DNA of 64,000 bases from Pseudomonas sp. efr-133-TYG-5 (GCF_030209175.1 NZ_JARVSM010000001.1:1984001-2048000), one strand, 5' to 3'; positions 16,641 through 26,182 are shown, counted from the first letter of the stretch. Numbers and translations are program-made. The notes: generated from the letters alone by a model not told the origin.

Positions 16641-17972
16641 TCAGCCCTTGTCCAGCGTGCGCAGTTTCTGCGGCAGGCCCCACAGCAGCAATGCCGCCGC
16701 GATCAAGGCCGCGACACCGATGACATACAACGCCGGTGTGGTGCTGCCGGTCAGGTCCTTGATCCGCCCGACCATTACCGGACTGACGATGCCGCCAAAC
16801 TGGCCAAGCGTGTTGATCACCGCAATCCCGCCAGCCGCGCCGGCCCCGGCACCGGCCAGCAACTTCGGCGGCAGGGTCCAGAAGCTCGGGATCGAGGCAA
16901 TGATGCCGGCGCCAAGCAGGCCGAGGGCGACGATCAGGAACGTGGTGTGACTGGCGAAGATCCCGGCGCTGAAGAAGCCGATGGCGCCGACAATCACCAG
17001 CCCGGCGACAAACTTGCGGCGCTCGCCGGTGGCGTCGGACAGGCGTCCGATCACCACCATGCTGATCGCGCCGCAGATGTACGGGATCGACGTCAGCAGA
17101 CCGATCATCACCGGGCTCTCGGTGCCGGCGCTGCGGATCAGTTGCGGCGCCCAGAAATTCAGGCCGTAGGACGCCACCTGGATCAGGAAATAGATCAGCC
17201 CCAGGGTGAGGAAACCGGGAATCTTCAGCGCTGCCAGCAGCGAACCGCCGCTCTTGTGCGGTTCGTGCTGGGCGATGCGGCTGGCCAGCAGTGTTTTCTC
17301 CTGCGCGCTCAGCCAGTGAGCATCCTCGATGCGATCCTTGAGTTGGGTCAGCACCAGGAAACCGAGGCCCACGCACGGCACGCCGCCGAGCAGGAACAAC
17401 CAGTGCCAGCCGCGCATCTGCAGGACCCCGTCGAGGTGTTCCAGCACCAGCCCGGAGAACGGCGCGCCGACCAGCCCGGCGAATGCCGAGGCGAGGAACA
17501 GCATCGAAGTGATGCGCCCGCGGAAGTGTTGGGGAAACCACAGCGTCAGGTAATACAGCACACCGGGAGCAAACCCGGCCTCCATCGCGCCGATCAGGAA
17601 ACGCAGCAAGTAGAACTGCCATTCGCTGGTGACGAACACCATCAGTGCCGTCGCCACGCCCCAGGACATCATGATCCGGGCGATCCAGCGCCGCGCGCCG
17701 ACCTTGTACAGCATCATGTTGCTCGGCACTTCGAACAGCACGTAACCGACCACGAACAGGCCGGCGCCGAGGCCATAGGCGGTGTCGCTGAGGCTCAGGT
17801 CAGCCTGCAACTGAAACTTGGCGAAGCTGATGTTGATGCGGTCGAAGAAGGCGAACAGGTAGCAGACCATGATCAGCGGCATCAGGCGCCAGGCGACCTT
17901 GCTGACCAGGGCTTTTTCGGCGTCGAGATCGACGGACGGGCTCGCGCCCGCCTCCATTACATTGAGGCTCAT
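16641..17972 (-). CDS. MFS transporter, anion:cation symporter (TtuB-like)
   Basis: 443 residues, 12 membrane helices. It begins with LMPLIMVCYLFAFFDRINIS and has the GLFVVGYVLFEVPSNMML segment of the phthalate/tartrate/hexuronate symporter group. Such proteins import organic anions by proton symport. It is the last gene of the leftward set with HMG-CoA lyase and CoA-transferase genes, so it probably imports their substrate, a dicarboxylate. Confidence 0.88.
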   Translation of the reverse strand: MSLNVMEAGASPSVDLDAEKALVSKVAWRLMPLIMVCYLFAFFDRINISFAKFQLQADLSLSDTAYGLGAGLFVVGYVLFEVPSNMMLYKVGARRWIARIMMSWGVATALMVFVTSEWQFYLLRFLIGAMEAGFAPGVLYYLTLWFPQHFRGRITSMLFLASAFAGLVGAPFSGLVLEHLDGVLQMRGWHWLFLLGGVPCVGLGFLVLTQLKDRIEDAHWLSAQEKTLLASRIAQHEPHKSGGSLLAALKIPGFLTLGLIYFLIQVASYGLNFWAPQLIRSAGTESPVMIGLLTSIPYICGAISMVVIGRLSDATGERRKFVAGLVIVGAIGFFSAGIFASHTTFLIVALGLLGAGIIASIPSFWTLPPKLLAGAGAGAAGGIAVINTLGQFGGIVSPVMVGRIKDLTGSTTPALYVIGVAALIAAALLLWGLPQKLRTLDKG

Positions 17973-18068
17973 GGGGTTTCTCCAGGCGGACTGCCGGTAG
18001 CGTCCGATTGTTTTTGTTGTCTGGTGGTGAGGGCTTGCAGGGCGCTCCCGTGGCGGGAGCGCCGGGAG

Positions 18069-18995
18069 TCAGGTGGGAATCGGGTGCAGGTCGCAATTGC
18101 GCCCGGCCTTGGCCAGTTGCCCGGGGACTTCATGGCCGAGCAGCGCCGGCAGGCTGCGGGACAGCTTCAGCAGCAGCGGCAGATCGATACCGGTGTAGAT
18201 CCCGACTTCCGCGCAGAGATTGACCAGGTCCTCGGTGCAGATATTCCCCGAGGCGCCCGGTGCAAACGGACAGCCGCCGAGCCCGCCCAGCGCCGCGTCG
18301 AAACGCCGGGCGCCGGCCTCGTAGGCCGCCAGCACATTGCACAGGCCCAGGCCCCGGGTGTTGTGAAAGTGCAGAGTCAGGTCCGCCGGCGACACCTGCT
18401 GCAGGACTCGCCGCACCAGGCGCTCGACCTGGCGCGGATTGGCCATGCCGGTGGTGTCGGCCAGGGTGATGCCCTGAATACCGAGTTGCTGGTAAGTCTC
18501 GACCAGGTGCAGCACGCGATCCTCATCGATTAGCCCTTCGAACGGACAACCGAACGTGGTGGCGATGCTGCCGTTGAGTCGCACTCCGGTGCCCGCGGTG
18601 AACGCGACGATCTCGAAAAACGCTGTAAGCGAAGCCTCACAACTCATGCGCATGTTCGCCAGGTTGTGGGTCTGGCTGGCGGACATCACCAGATTCAGTT
18701 CATCCGCCTCGGCCGCCAGCGCGCGTTCGGCGCCCTTGAGGTTGGGGATCAGCGCGACGTAGATCACGCCCGGCTGCCGCTGGATGCCGTTGAACACCTG
18801 CTCGCCGTCGCGCAGGGCGGGAATGGCTTTCGGCGAGACGAAGGAACCGGCCTCGATGCGGCTGAAACCGGCCAGGGACAACTGATCGATCAGGGCGATC
18901 TTGTCCTCGGTCTCGACCCAGGTCGGCTCGATCTGCAGGCCGTCGCGGGGCGCGACTTCCTGGACGAGCAACGCTTGCGAATAGTCGGTAATCAT
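18069..18995 (-). CDS. Hydroxymethylglutaryl-CoA lyase-family enzyme
   Basis: 308 residues, TIM barrel. Motifs: EVAPRDGLQIEPTWV (metal and substrate), LHFHNTRGLGLCN (metal His pair) and the C-terminal GLGGCPFAPGASGNICTED, whose Cys is the catalytic residue in HMG-CoA lyases. It cleaves HMG-CoA or a related 3-hydroxy acyl-CoA to acetyl-CoA and a keto acid. Its start overlaps the CaiB stop by ATGA, so the two act together; this suggests CoA activation followed by cleavage. Not part of a leucine (liu) cluster. Confidence 0.88.
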   Translation of the reverse strand: MITDYSQALLVQEVAPRDGLQIEPTWVETEDKIALIDQLSLAGFSRIEAGSFVSPKAIPALRDGEQVFNGIQRQPGVIYVALIPNLKGAERALAAEADELNLVMSASQTHNLANMRMSCEASLTAFFEIVAFTAGTGVRLNGSIATTFGCPFEGLIDEDRVLHLVETYQQLGIQGITLADTTGMANPRQVERLVRRVLQQVSPADLTLHFHNTRGLGLCNVLAAYEAGARRFDAALGGLGGCPFAPGASGNICTEDLVNLCAEVGIYTGIDLPLLLKLSRSLPALLGHEVPGQLAKAGRNCDLHPIPT

Positions 18996-20185
18996 TGCAC
19001 CACTCCCTGGCTTTTCAGGCGTTCGATGTCGCGGGCGTCGAGGCCGAGGCCGGCGAGGATGGCGTCGGTGTGCTGGCCCAGCGCGGGCCCGGACCAGTTC
19101 ACGCCACCGGGGGTTTCCGAGAGTTTGGGGACGATGCCGGGCATCTTCACGCTGGCGCCGCCCGGCAGTTCGGCGTCGAGCAGCATGTCGCGGGCCTGAT
19201 AGTGCGGATCGGCAACGATGTCGGCCACTGAGTAGATGCGCCCGGCCGGGACTTCGGCGGCTTCCAGCGCGGCCAGCACGTCAGTGATCGGCAGACTGCT
19301 GGTCCAGTGGGTGATGGCGGCGTCGAGCAGGCCGCTCTGCGCCGCGCGGCCGTCGTTGTGGGCGAACTGTGGCGCCTCGGCCAGATCGTCGCGGCCGATC
19401 ACCTGCATCAGACGCTTGTAGATCGGGTCGCTGTTGCCGGCGATCACCACGTAGGCGCCGTCGGCGGTGAGGTAAGTGTTGGACGGCGCGATGCCTGGCA
19501 ACGCGCCGCCGCTGCGTTCGCGGACATGGCCGAGCATGTCGTATTCCGGCACCAGGCTTTCCATGACGTTGAACACGCTTTCGGCCAGCGAGACATCGAC
19601 AATCTGCCCGCCGCCCTGGCCGGTCTTGACCCGCAGCAGCGCCATCAGCGCACCGATCACCGCGTGCAGCGAGGCCAGCGAGTCGCCGAGGCTGACACCG
19701 ACCCGCGCCGGTGGCGAACCGGGCGTGCCGGTGGTGTAGCGGATGCCGCCCATGGCCTCGCCGATCGCGCCGAAACCGGGACGATCGCGGTAGGGCCCGG
19801 TCTGGCCGTAGCCGGAGATGCGCACCAGGGTCAGGTTGGGGTTCAGCGCATGCAGCACGTCCCAGCCCAGGCCGAGTTTTTCCAACGCGCCGGGACGCAG
19901 GTTCTCGATGATCACGTCGGCGTCGCGGGCCAGTTGCTTGACCAGTTCGATGCCTTCGGCGGATTTGAGGTTGAGCGCCAGCGATTGCTTGTTGCGCGAT
20001 TGCAGGTACCACCACAGCGACGTGCCCTGGTGCAGCTTGCGCCATTTGCGCAGCGGGTCGCCCTGACCCATGGCTTCGATCTTGATCACCTCGGCGCCGA
20101 ATTCGGCGAGCATGCGCGCGGCAAACGGCGCGGCGATCAGGGTGCCGATCTCGATCACTTTGATCGCACTCAGGGGGGCAGTCAT
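18992..20185 (-). CDS. CaiB/BaiF family III CoA-transferase
   Basis: 397 residues. Starts LSAIKVIEIGTLIAAPFAARM and contains IIENLRPGALEKLGLGWD, RISGYGQTGPYRDRPGF and AIGEAMGGIRYTTG, all hallmarks of family III CoA-transferases. Translationally coupled to the HMG-CoA lyase-like gene. With that partner it may transfer CoA from succinyl-CoA to a C5-C6 hydroxy dicarboxylate such as 3-hydroxy-3-methylglutarate or citramalate (inference, as in animal SUGCT or bacterial itaconate pathways). Confidence 0.88.
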   Translation of the reverse strand: MTAPLSAIKVIEIGTLIAAPFAARMLAEFGAEVIKIEAMGQGDPLRKWRKLHQGTSLWWYLQSRNKQSLALNLKSAEGIELVKQLARDADVIIENLRPGALEKLGLGWDVLHALNPNLTLVRISGYGQTGPYRDRPGFGAIGEAMGGIRYTTGTPGSPPARVGVSLGDSLASLHAVIGALMALLRVKTGQGGGQIVDVSLAESVFNVMESLVPEYDMLGHVRERSGGALPGIAPSNTYLTADGAYVVIAGNSDPIYKRLMQVIGRDDLAEAPQFAHNDGRAAQSGLLDAAITHWTSSLPITDVLAALEAAEVPAGRIYSVADIVADPHYQARDMLLDAELPGGASVKMPGIVPKLSETPGGVNWSGPALGQHTDAILAGLGLDARDIERLKSQGVVQ

Positions 20186-20328
20186 CGCGAGTACCTCTTG
20201 TTCTTGGAATTGCGGCCAAGGCTAGAGGAATGGCGGCGAGGCAATCCAACCGTCACTCGGCAACAGGCGTTCGCCAAACGCGAACGCTGGGGAAATTATC
20301 TGTCGGACTCAGGCAGCGGCTGGCGCAA

Positions 20329-21243
20329 TCACCCGGCCGCCCCGGCACGCAGGCGTTCGAACAGAATCCGGCTCACCGGCGACAGACCGGCCTCGTCGCG
20401 CACCACCATGATCAAGGCGCGATCCGACCAGGCATCGCTCAGCGGCACCGCGTGCAGCCCCAGCGCCCGGCCGAACAACTCGTAGGCGCGCTGCGGCAGG
20501 ATACCGATGCCCATGTTGGCCTGGACCATCCGGCACACCGCGTCGAACCCCGGCACATGAATGCGGATGCGCAGGACCTTGCCGGCCTGACGGGCAGCCG
20601 CGTGGGTGCGCATGTTGATCGAACTGGCGGCGTGCAGACCGACGTAATCGCTGTCGAGGGTTTCGCCGAACGCCACGGATTCGCGCCCGGCCAGCGGGTG
20701 CTCGGCGAGCATCACCACCACCAGTTTGTCTTGGCGGTAGAGCACGCTGTGCAGGCCCTTGATGTCGCTGTCGCTGGAGCAGATGCCGAAATCCGCGACG
20801 CCGTCGAGCACGCCCTGGATCACCCCGTCGCTGGGGCGTTCCTCGAGGTCGGTCTTGACCTGCGGATGCTGCGCGGAGAAGTCGCGCAGGTCTTCGGGGA
20901 GAAACTGAATGATCGCCGACAGGTTCGCCAGCATCCGCACGTAGCCGCGGATGCCGTGGCTGTGCTCGCCCAGTTCCAGGCCCATGCGCTCGACGTTGAA
21001 CAGCATCTGCCGGGCATGGTGCAACAGGGTCTTGCCGGCTGGCGTGAGGGTCATGCCCTTGGCCTGGCGGATGAACAGGCCGATGCCCAGTGCCTCTTCC
21101 AGCTCCATCAGGCGCTTGCTCGCCGCCGACACCGCGATGGCTTCGCGGCCCGCCGCACGAGTCAGCGTGCCCTCTTCGTGGACGGCGACGAACAGTTGCA
21201 GGGTGATCAGGTCGAGACGGCGGATCAGGCTTCTTTGCAGCAT
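20329..21243 (-). CDS. LysR-family transcriptional regulator
   Basis: 304 residues from ATG 21243. HTH: ITLQLFVAVHEEGTLTRAA, then AIAVSAASKRLMELEEALG. The effector domain is about 95-300. It sits between the Fe-ADH and the CoA-transferase on the same strand, 143 bases before the latter, so it probably regulates the catabolic genes downstream of it. Confidence 0.9.
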   Translation of the reverse strand: MLQRSLIRRLDLITLQLFVAVHEEGTLTRAAGREAIAVSAASKRLMELEEALGIGLFIRQAKGMTLTPAGKTLLHHARQMLFNVERMGLELGEHSHGIRGYVRMLANLSAIIQFLPEDLRDFSAQHPQVKTDLEERPSDGVIQGVLDGVADFGICSSDSDIKGLHSVLYRQDKLVVVMLAEHPLAGRESVAFGETLDSDYVGLHAASSINMRTHAAARQAGKVLRIRIHVPGFDAVCRMVQANMGIGILPQRAYELFGRALGLHAVPLSDAWSDRALIMVVRDEAGLSPVSRILFERLRAGAAG

Positions 21244-21311
21244 GCGGGACTCGGCAATGGCAGCGCGGACGGACGACCAGCATACCGTCGTTCGTCCGCC
21301 CTGCGCCCGCC

Positions 21312-22460
21312 TCAGAATGCGCTGCGGAAAATCTCCTCGATCTGGCGCTGGTCCGCCGCCCGTGGATTGGTCAGGCCGCAGGCGTCTTTCAGGGCGTTGG
21401 CCGCGAGCAGTGGAATGTCGGTGCACTTGGCGCCGAGATCGCGCAGGCCGCCGGGGATGTCGACATCTCTGGCCAGGCAGCGAATCGCCGCGATGGCCGC
21501 CTGGGCGCCCTCTTCCGGGCTGAACCCGCGGATGTCCGCACCCATCGCGTGCGCCACATCGGTCAGGCGCTCGGCACACACCAGGGCATTGAAGGTTTGC
21601 ACGTGCGGCAGCAACACCGCGTTGCAAACGCCGTGGGGCAGATCATAGAAACCGCCCAACTGGTGCGCCATCGCATGCACGTAGCCGAGCGAGGCATTGT
21701 TGAAGGCCATGCCGGCGAGGAACTGCGCGTAAGCCATGTTTTCCCGCGCGGCGAGATCGCTGCCGTCGCGCACGGCCAGGCGCAGGTTGTTGCTGATCAG
21801 CGTCATGGCCTTCAGCGCACAGGCGTCGGTGATCGGGTTGGCGGCGGTGGAGACATAGGCTTCGATGGCGTGGGTCAGCGCGTCCATGCCGGTGGCGGCG
21901 GTCAGGCTTTTCGGCATGGCGAGCATCAGCGCCGGATCGTTGACCGACAGCAACGGTGTGACGTTGCGATCGACGATGGCCATTTTCACGTGGCGGCTTT
22001 CATCGGTGATGATGCAGAAACGGGTCATCTCGCTGGCGGTGCCGGCGGTGGTGTTGATGGCGATCAGTGGCAGTTGCGGTTTGCTCGATTGGTCGACGCC
22101 TTCGTAGTCGCGGATCTGCCCGCCGTTGGTCGCGCACAGGGCAATGCCCTTGGCGCAGTCGTGGGGCGAACCGCCGCCCAGCGACACGATGAAATCGCAG
22201 CGACTTTCCTTGAGCAGGCCCAGCCCGGCCTCGACATTGGCAATGCTCGGGTTCGGCTTGGCGCCGTCGAAGATCACCGAATCGATGTCCTGCATGGCCA
22301 GTTTCTCGGCGATCATGGCCGCCACACCGGCCTTGGCCAGACCGGCGTCGGTGACGATCAGCGCCTTGCGAAACCCATAGTTGCGGATCGCGACCATCGC
22401 TTCGTCGAGGCAGCCGCTCCCCATGATGTTTACGGCGGGAATGAAAAAGGTGCTGCTCAT
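21312..22460 (-). CDS. Iron-containing alcohol dehydrogenase
   Basis: 382 residues from ATG 22460. NAD-binding [28 protein letters not shown], then the Fe ligands in [15 protein letters not shown] and [19 protein letters not shown]. This is the group III (Fe-dependent) ADH fold seen in YiaY/FucO. It oxidises an alcohol or reduces an aldehyde. It is 68 bases upstream of the LysR gene; whether it belongs to the same pathway is unclear. Confidence 0.9.
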   Translation of the reverse strand: MSSTFFIPAVNIMGSGCLDEAMVAIRNYGFRKALIVTDAGLAKAGVAAMIAEKLAMQDIDSVIFDGAKPNPSIANVEAGLGLLKESRCDFIVSLGGGSPHDCAKGIALCATNGGQIRDYEGVDQSSKPQLPLIAINTTAGTASEMTRFCIITDESRHVKMAIVDRNVTPLLSVNDPALMLAMPKSLTAATGMDALTHAIEAYVSTAANPITDACALKAMTLISNNLRLAVRDGSDLAARENMAYAQFLAGMAFNNASLGYVHAMAHQLGGFYDLPHGVCNAVLLPHVQTFNALVCAERLTDVAHAMGADIRGFSPEEGAQAAIAAIRCLARDVDIPGGLRDLGAKCTDIPLLAANALKDACGLTNPRAADQRQIEEIFRSAF

Positions 22461-22611
22461 GCGCGTCTCCTGGCTGGGGCCGGATCGACTGCTGCGATAC
22501 GGCGATGGGTACAGCATCGACCGATCAGTCACGCCCGATGTTGATCTGGCTCAATGCCCGCTCGTGATAAAGTCGCCGCCCATCCGCCCTTTGTTTTGAG
22601 ACACCTGTGCA

Positions 22612-23631
22612 ATGACCGATTTTCTGGATGTCGACGCCACCCTCGAAGACTGGAGCGTCCTGCGCGCCACCGCTGACTTCAACGGTCTGCTGCTCGGCAA
22701 TGGCGCCAGTCGCGCGGTATGGGACGACTTCGGCTACGACTCGCTGTTCGACAACGCGCGCACGGTGGAAGAAAAGCCGCTGAGCGCGTCAGAGCTGAGC
22801 GTGTTCGACGCCCTGCAGACACGCAGCTTCGAGCAGGTACTCGGCGCGCTGAAAACCACCAGCCGGGTCAACAAGGCCCTGGCCGTCAGTTCGGCCGCGC
22901 CACGCAATCGCTACTACGCGATCAAGGAAGCGCTGATCAACACCGTGCATGCCGTGCACATTCCCTGGCGCCTGGTACAGCCGTCGACCCTGGCGACCCT
23001 GAATCAGGAACTGGCCCGTTATCGCACCGTGTTCACCAGCAATTACGACCTGCTCAACTACTGGGCGCTGCAGTACCGCAGCGAGGCCATCGACGACCTG
23101 TTCAACGGCGCCGATGCCAGTTTCGACCTGAGCGCCACGGCCAGCGACAAGCCGCGGCTGCTGTACCTGCACGGCGGCCTGCACCTGGTGCGCAACCAGG
23201 ACGGCACGGCGCGCAAACTGACTTCGACCGAGGGCACGCTGCTCGGCAGCTTTGCAATCAACAACACGATCAAGACACTCGACGACGTGCCGCTGCTCGT
23301 CAACGAAGGGCCGAGCGCGGACAAGCTCAAGACCATCCGCAGCTCGGACTACCTGTCGTTCTGCTACGAGCAGTTACTGGGGCATGGCGACAGCCTGTGC
23401 ATCTTCGGCCATGCCTTGGGCGAGCAGGATGCTCATATCGTGCGCGCCTTGCGGCTGGCGAAACCGCAGAGCGTGGCAATCTCAATTTATCCGCGCAGTG
23501 CGGCGTTCATTCAGCATCAGAAACGCCATTACGCGAAGGTGTTCGAAGGCACCGGGGTCGAGTTGCGGTTTTTCGATTCGAAGACGCATGCGCTGGGGCA
23601 TCCGCAGCTTTCGGTCCCGGTGGAGATTTGA
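22612..23631 (+). CDS. DUF4917 protein with SIR2-like motif order
   Basis: 339 residues, DUF4917-like. It shows LLLGNGASRAVW (25-36), VFTSNYDLLNYW, LLYLHGGLHL and CIFGHALGEQDAHIVRAL, the same order as the GAG, TxNxD, HG and GxSxxD blocks of SIR2 domains. An NAD(P)-binding Rossmann fold is therefore likely, but the canonical catalytic spacing differs. It stands alone, with a REP element downstream. Function unknown; enzymatic activity not predictable. Confidence 0.75.
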   Translation: MTDFLDVDATLEDWSVLRATADFNGLLLGNGASRAVWDDFGYDSLFDNARTVEEKPLSASELSVFDALQTRSFEQVLGALKTTSRVNKALAVSSAAPRNRYYAIKEALINTVHAVHIPWRLVQPSTLATLNQELARYRTVFTSNYDLLNYWALQYRSEAIDDLFNGADASFDLSATASDKPRLLYLHGGLHLVRNQDGTARKLTSTEGTLLGSFAINNTIKTLDDVPLLVNEGPSADKLKTIRSSDYLSFCYEQLLGHGDSLCIFGHALGEQDAHIVRALRLAKPQSVAISIYPRSAAFIQHQKRHYAKVFEGTGVELRFFDSKTHALGHPQLSVPVEI

Positions 23632-23645
23632 TTCAGGCAGGTTGA

Positions 23646-23675
23646 GCGCTTTCGCGAGCAGGCTCGCGCCCCCAG
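23646..23675. repeat. REP-like hairpin
   Basis: GCGCTTTCGCGAGCAGGCTCGCGCCCCC, a single degenerate copy of the Pseudomonas GAGC-GGCTCGC REP unit. Confidence 0.6.
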
Positions 23676-23738
23676 GCATTCCAGGGTGGTCGCGGGTTGG
23701 CTCCGGGCGGCGTTACGACGACGCTTGTTCTGCCTGGC

Positions 23739-24281
23739 TCATTCTTCCGTGCTGTGCACCACCACCAGCAACTGCGCCTGCACCTCGCCCACCGAGCGGA
23801 TCCGGTGCGGCTTCTGCGCATTGAAGTGCAGCGCATCGCCCCGCTCGAGCAGCACCCGCTCGTTCATGAAATCCACTTCCACCCGGCCTTCGTGGACGAA
23901 CAGGAATTCCTCGCCCAGGTGTTCCTTGAAGGTCTTGTCGGTGAACTCGCTCGGCGGGTAGATGATGAACGGCAGCAGGCTGCGCTCGCTGACCTGATGC
24001 GCCAGGACCGCGTACCCCGGGCTCTGGTCATTGGCCGCCAGCGACTGGCGCTCGTGGCTGCGCACCAGGCTGTAGCTGTCGAGGCTGACGCTGTCTTCGC
24101 TGAACAATTCCTCGACCTTGACGTTCAGCGCCTTGGCCAGTTTCAGCGCGGCGGCAATCGACGGAGTGTTCAACCCGCGCTCGACTTTCGACAGATAACT
24201 CTTGGTCATGCCGGATTTCTCGGCCAGTGCCTCGAGGGTTACGCCGAGTTTTTTTCTCAGTAATTTCAAACGGATAGACAT
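23739..24281 (-). CDS. XRE-cupin transcriptional regulator
   Basis: 180 residues. Cro/CI-type HTH at 3-58 (LRKKLGVTLEALAEKSGMTKSYLSKVERGL), with a cupin sensor domain at about 110-178 (EFLFVHEGRVEVDFMNERVL...LHFNAQKPHRIRSVG). Divergent from the aldolase gene; the 160-base gap contains a palindromic operator. Likely represses the aldolase/DapA-like operon until its ligand binds the cupin. Confidence 0.9.
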   Translation of the reverse strand: MSIRLKLLRKKLGVTLEALAEKSGMTKSYLSKVERGLNTPSIAAALKLAKALNVKVEELFSEDSVSLDSYSLVRSHERQSLAANDQSPGYAVLAHQVSERSLLPFIIYPPSEFTDKTFKEHLGEEFLFVHEGRVEVDFMNERVLLERGDALHFNAQKPHRIRSVGEVQAQLLVVVHSTEE

Positions 24282-24327
24282 GCGCAGCGATTAACTCACG
24301 GAGGAAGCGACGATTGATGCTTGCCAA

Positions 24328-24362
24328 TGACACTTTGTGTCATATAGCCTCTTTGGTGTCAT
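24328..24362. promoter_or_regulatory. Candidate operator of the XRE-cupin regulator
   Basis: Perfect palindrome TGACACTTTGTGTCA (24328-24342), followed 12 bases on by a half-site GGTGTCAT (24355-24362). It lies between the divergent regulator and aldolase genes. Confidence 0.6.
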
Positions 24363-24441
24363 TTGCCTGCACCGACGACCTTGCCAGTGGCGGTGCAAGC
24401 GCAAACCCGACGTCCATTGAATCAGCCAAAGGACACCCGAT

Positions 24442-25224
24442 ATGGCCAAGACATTAGCACTCCCCAAAGCGCAACTGGTCGAGCAAGCACTGACCCAGAT
24501 GCAGAAGACCCTGGCGGATAATACGTGGACCGACCGGCAAAAGCTGGCCCTGACCTGCCGGATCCTGTTCGAGAGCGGGCACGACTCGGGCCTGGCCGGG
24601 CAAATCACCGCCCGCGGCCCGCAACCCGGGACCTATTACACGCAGCAACTGGGCCTGGGCTTCGATGAAATCACCGCGAGCAACCTGCTGCTGGTCAACG
24701 AAGACCTGGAAGTCCTCGAAGGCCATGGCATGGCCAATCCGGCCAACCGTTTCCACAGTTGGGTGTACCGCGCCCGGCCGGATGTGAACTGCATCATCCA
24801 CACCCATCCGACGCACATCGCAGCGTTATCGATGCTGGAAGTGCCGCTGCAGATTTCCCACATGGACCTGTGCCCTCTGTACGAGGACTGCGCTTTTCTC
24901 GAAGGCTGGCCGGGGGTGCCGGTGGGCAACGAGGAAGGCGAACTGATTGCCGGCGCCCTGGGCGACAAACGGGCAATCCTGCTTTCCCACCACGGTCAGC
25001 TGTCGACCGGCACCACCATCGAGGAAGCCTGTGTCATCGCGCAATTGATCGAGCGCGCGGCCAGACTGCAACTGCTGGCGATGGCCGCCGGCACGATCAA
25101 GCCGATCATCCCCGAACTGGGGCGCGAGGCGCATGACTGGGTGTCGAAACCCAAGCGCCACGCTGCCGCGTTCAACTACTACGCCCGGCAGAACCTGCGG
25201 CAACACGCCGATTGCCTGAACTGA
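24442..25224 (+). CDS. Class II aldolase/adducin-family protein
   Basis: 260 residues. DSGLAGQITARGP is the phosphate/substrate loop and CIIHTHPTHIAALSM holds the zinc His pair, with LLSHHGQLSTG supplying the third His. This is the class II aldolase/adducin fold, as in fuculose-phosphate aldolase and decarboxylases. It is followed after 22 bases by a DapA-like lyase, and together they suggest catabolism of a small sugar acid or hydroxy acid. Substrate unknown. Confidence 0.88.
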   Translation: MAKTLALPKAQLVEQALTQMQKTLADNTWTDRQKLALTCRILFESGHDSGLAGQITARGPQPGTYYTQQLGLGFDEITASNLLLVNEDLEVLEGHGMANPANRFHSWVYRARPDVNCIIHTHPTHIAALSMLEVPLQISHMDLCPLYEDCAFLEGWPGVPVGNEEGELIAGALGDKRAILLSHHGQLSTGTTIEEACVIAQLIERAARLQLLAMAAGTIKPIIPELGREAHDWVSKPKRHAAAFNYYARQNLRQHADCLN

Positions 25225-25246
25225 AATTCTTTTGCGGAGACACACC

Positions 25247-26128
25247 ATGTCCACACTTCACGGCATCATCGGCTACACCATCACCCCGTTCGGCGCCGAC
25301 GGGGCAGGCCTCGACCTGCCGGCCCTCGGTCGATCCATCGATCGCCTGATCGACAGTGGCGTGCACGCCATCGCCCCGCTGGGCAGCACCGGCGAAGGCG
25401 CCTACCTGAGCGATGCGGAGTGGGACCAGGTGGCCGAATTCAGCCTCCAACACGTGGCCAGACGCGTGCCGACCGTGGTCAGCGTCTCTGACCTGACCAC
25501 CGCCAATGCGGTACGCCGCGCGCGCTTCGCCGAGGCCCATGGCGCCGATGTGGTGATGGTGCTGCCGGCGTCGTACTGGAAACTCAGCGAGGCGGAAATC
25601 CTCGCCCACTACCGCGCCATCGGCGCCAGCATCGGCGTGCCGATCATGCTCTACAACAACCCGGCCACCAGCGGCATCGACCTCTCCGTCGAGCTGATCC
25701 TGCGCATCGTCAAGGCCGTGGAGAACGTGACCATGGTCAAGGAAAGCACCGGCGACATCCAGCGCATGCACAAGCTGAAACTGCTCGGCGAAGGTCAGGT
25801 GCCGTTCTACAACGGCTGCAATCCGCTGGCGCTGGAAGCATTCGCGGCCGGGGCCAAGGGCTGGTGCACGGCGGCGCCGAACCTGATTGCCCAGCTCAAC
25901 CTCGACTTGTACGAAGCCACGCAAGCGGGCGATCTGCACACCGCGCGCGAGTTGTTCTACCGGCAGTTGCCGCTGCTCGACTTCATCCTCAAGGGCGGTT
26001 TGCCGGCGACGATCAAGGCCGGTCTGCGCGCAACCGGGCTGGAGGTCGGCGACCCGCGCCTGCCGGTATTCGCGCTCGATGAAAGCGGCACCAATCAACT
26101 GGCAAACCTGCTCAAGGCCTTGCGCTGA
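25247..26128 (+). CDS. Dihydrodipicolinate synthase-family lyase
   Basis: 293 residues from ATG 25247 (TGCGGAGA ribosome site). TIM barrel with GVHAIAPLGSTGEGAYLS (pyruvate-binding), IMLYNNPATSGID (catalytic Tyr) and VTMVKESTGDIQ (Schiff-base Lys). Belongs to the DHDPS/NAL group; context with an aldolase and XRE regulator argues for a catabolic pyruvate-dependent aldolase/dehydratase rather than lysine biosynthesis DapA. A terminator follows. Confidence 0.88.
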   Translation: MSTLHGIIGYTITPFGADGAGLDLPALGRSIDRLIDSGVHAIAPLGSTGEGAYLSDAEWDQVAEFSLQHVARRVPTVVSVSDLTTANAVRRARFAEAHGADVVMVLPASYWKLSEAEILAHYRAIGASIGVPIMLYNNPATSGIDLSVELILRIVKAVENVTMVKESTGDIQRMHKLKLLGEGQVPFYNGCNPLALEAFAAGAKGWCTAAPNLIAQLNLDLYEATQAGDLHTARELFYRQLPLLDFILKGGLPATIKAGLRATGLEVGDPRLPVFALDESGTNQLANLLKALR

Positions 26129-26137
26129 CTGAAAAAA

Positions 26138-26167
26138 AATCCCGCGCCGATTGCTCAGGGCGGGATT
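26138..26167 (+). terminator. Hairpin terminator after aldolase operon
   Basis: Stem AATCCCGC ... GCGGGATT with a 14-base loop and an A-run on its left; also positioned for the convergent lipoprotein gene. Confidence 0.7.
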
Positions 26168-26182
26168 GTTCCTGCGCGCCGC

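Noticed and set aside
15091..17622. 843-codon - strand frame suggesting a large fusion with LysR
   Set aside because: Only the last 301 codons are a LysR protein; the upstream part runs through the YdcZ gene and MFS gene in a wrong frame.
16065..18533. Long + strand open frame (about 820 codons) opposite MFS and HMG-CoA lyase genes
   Set aside because: Antisense to clear genes in GC-rich DNA; composition is His/Gln/Arg-rich with no domain, a typical shadow.
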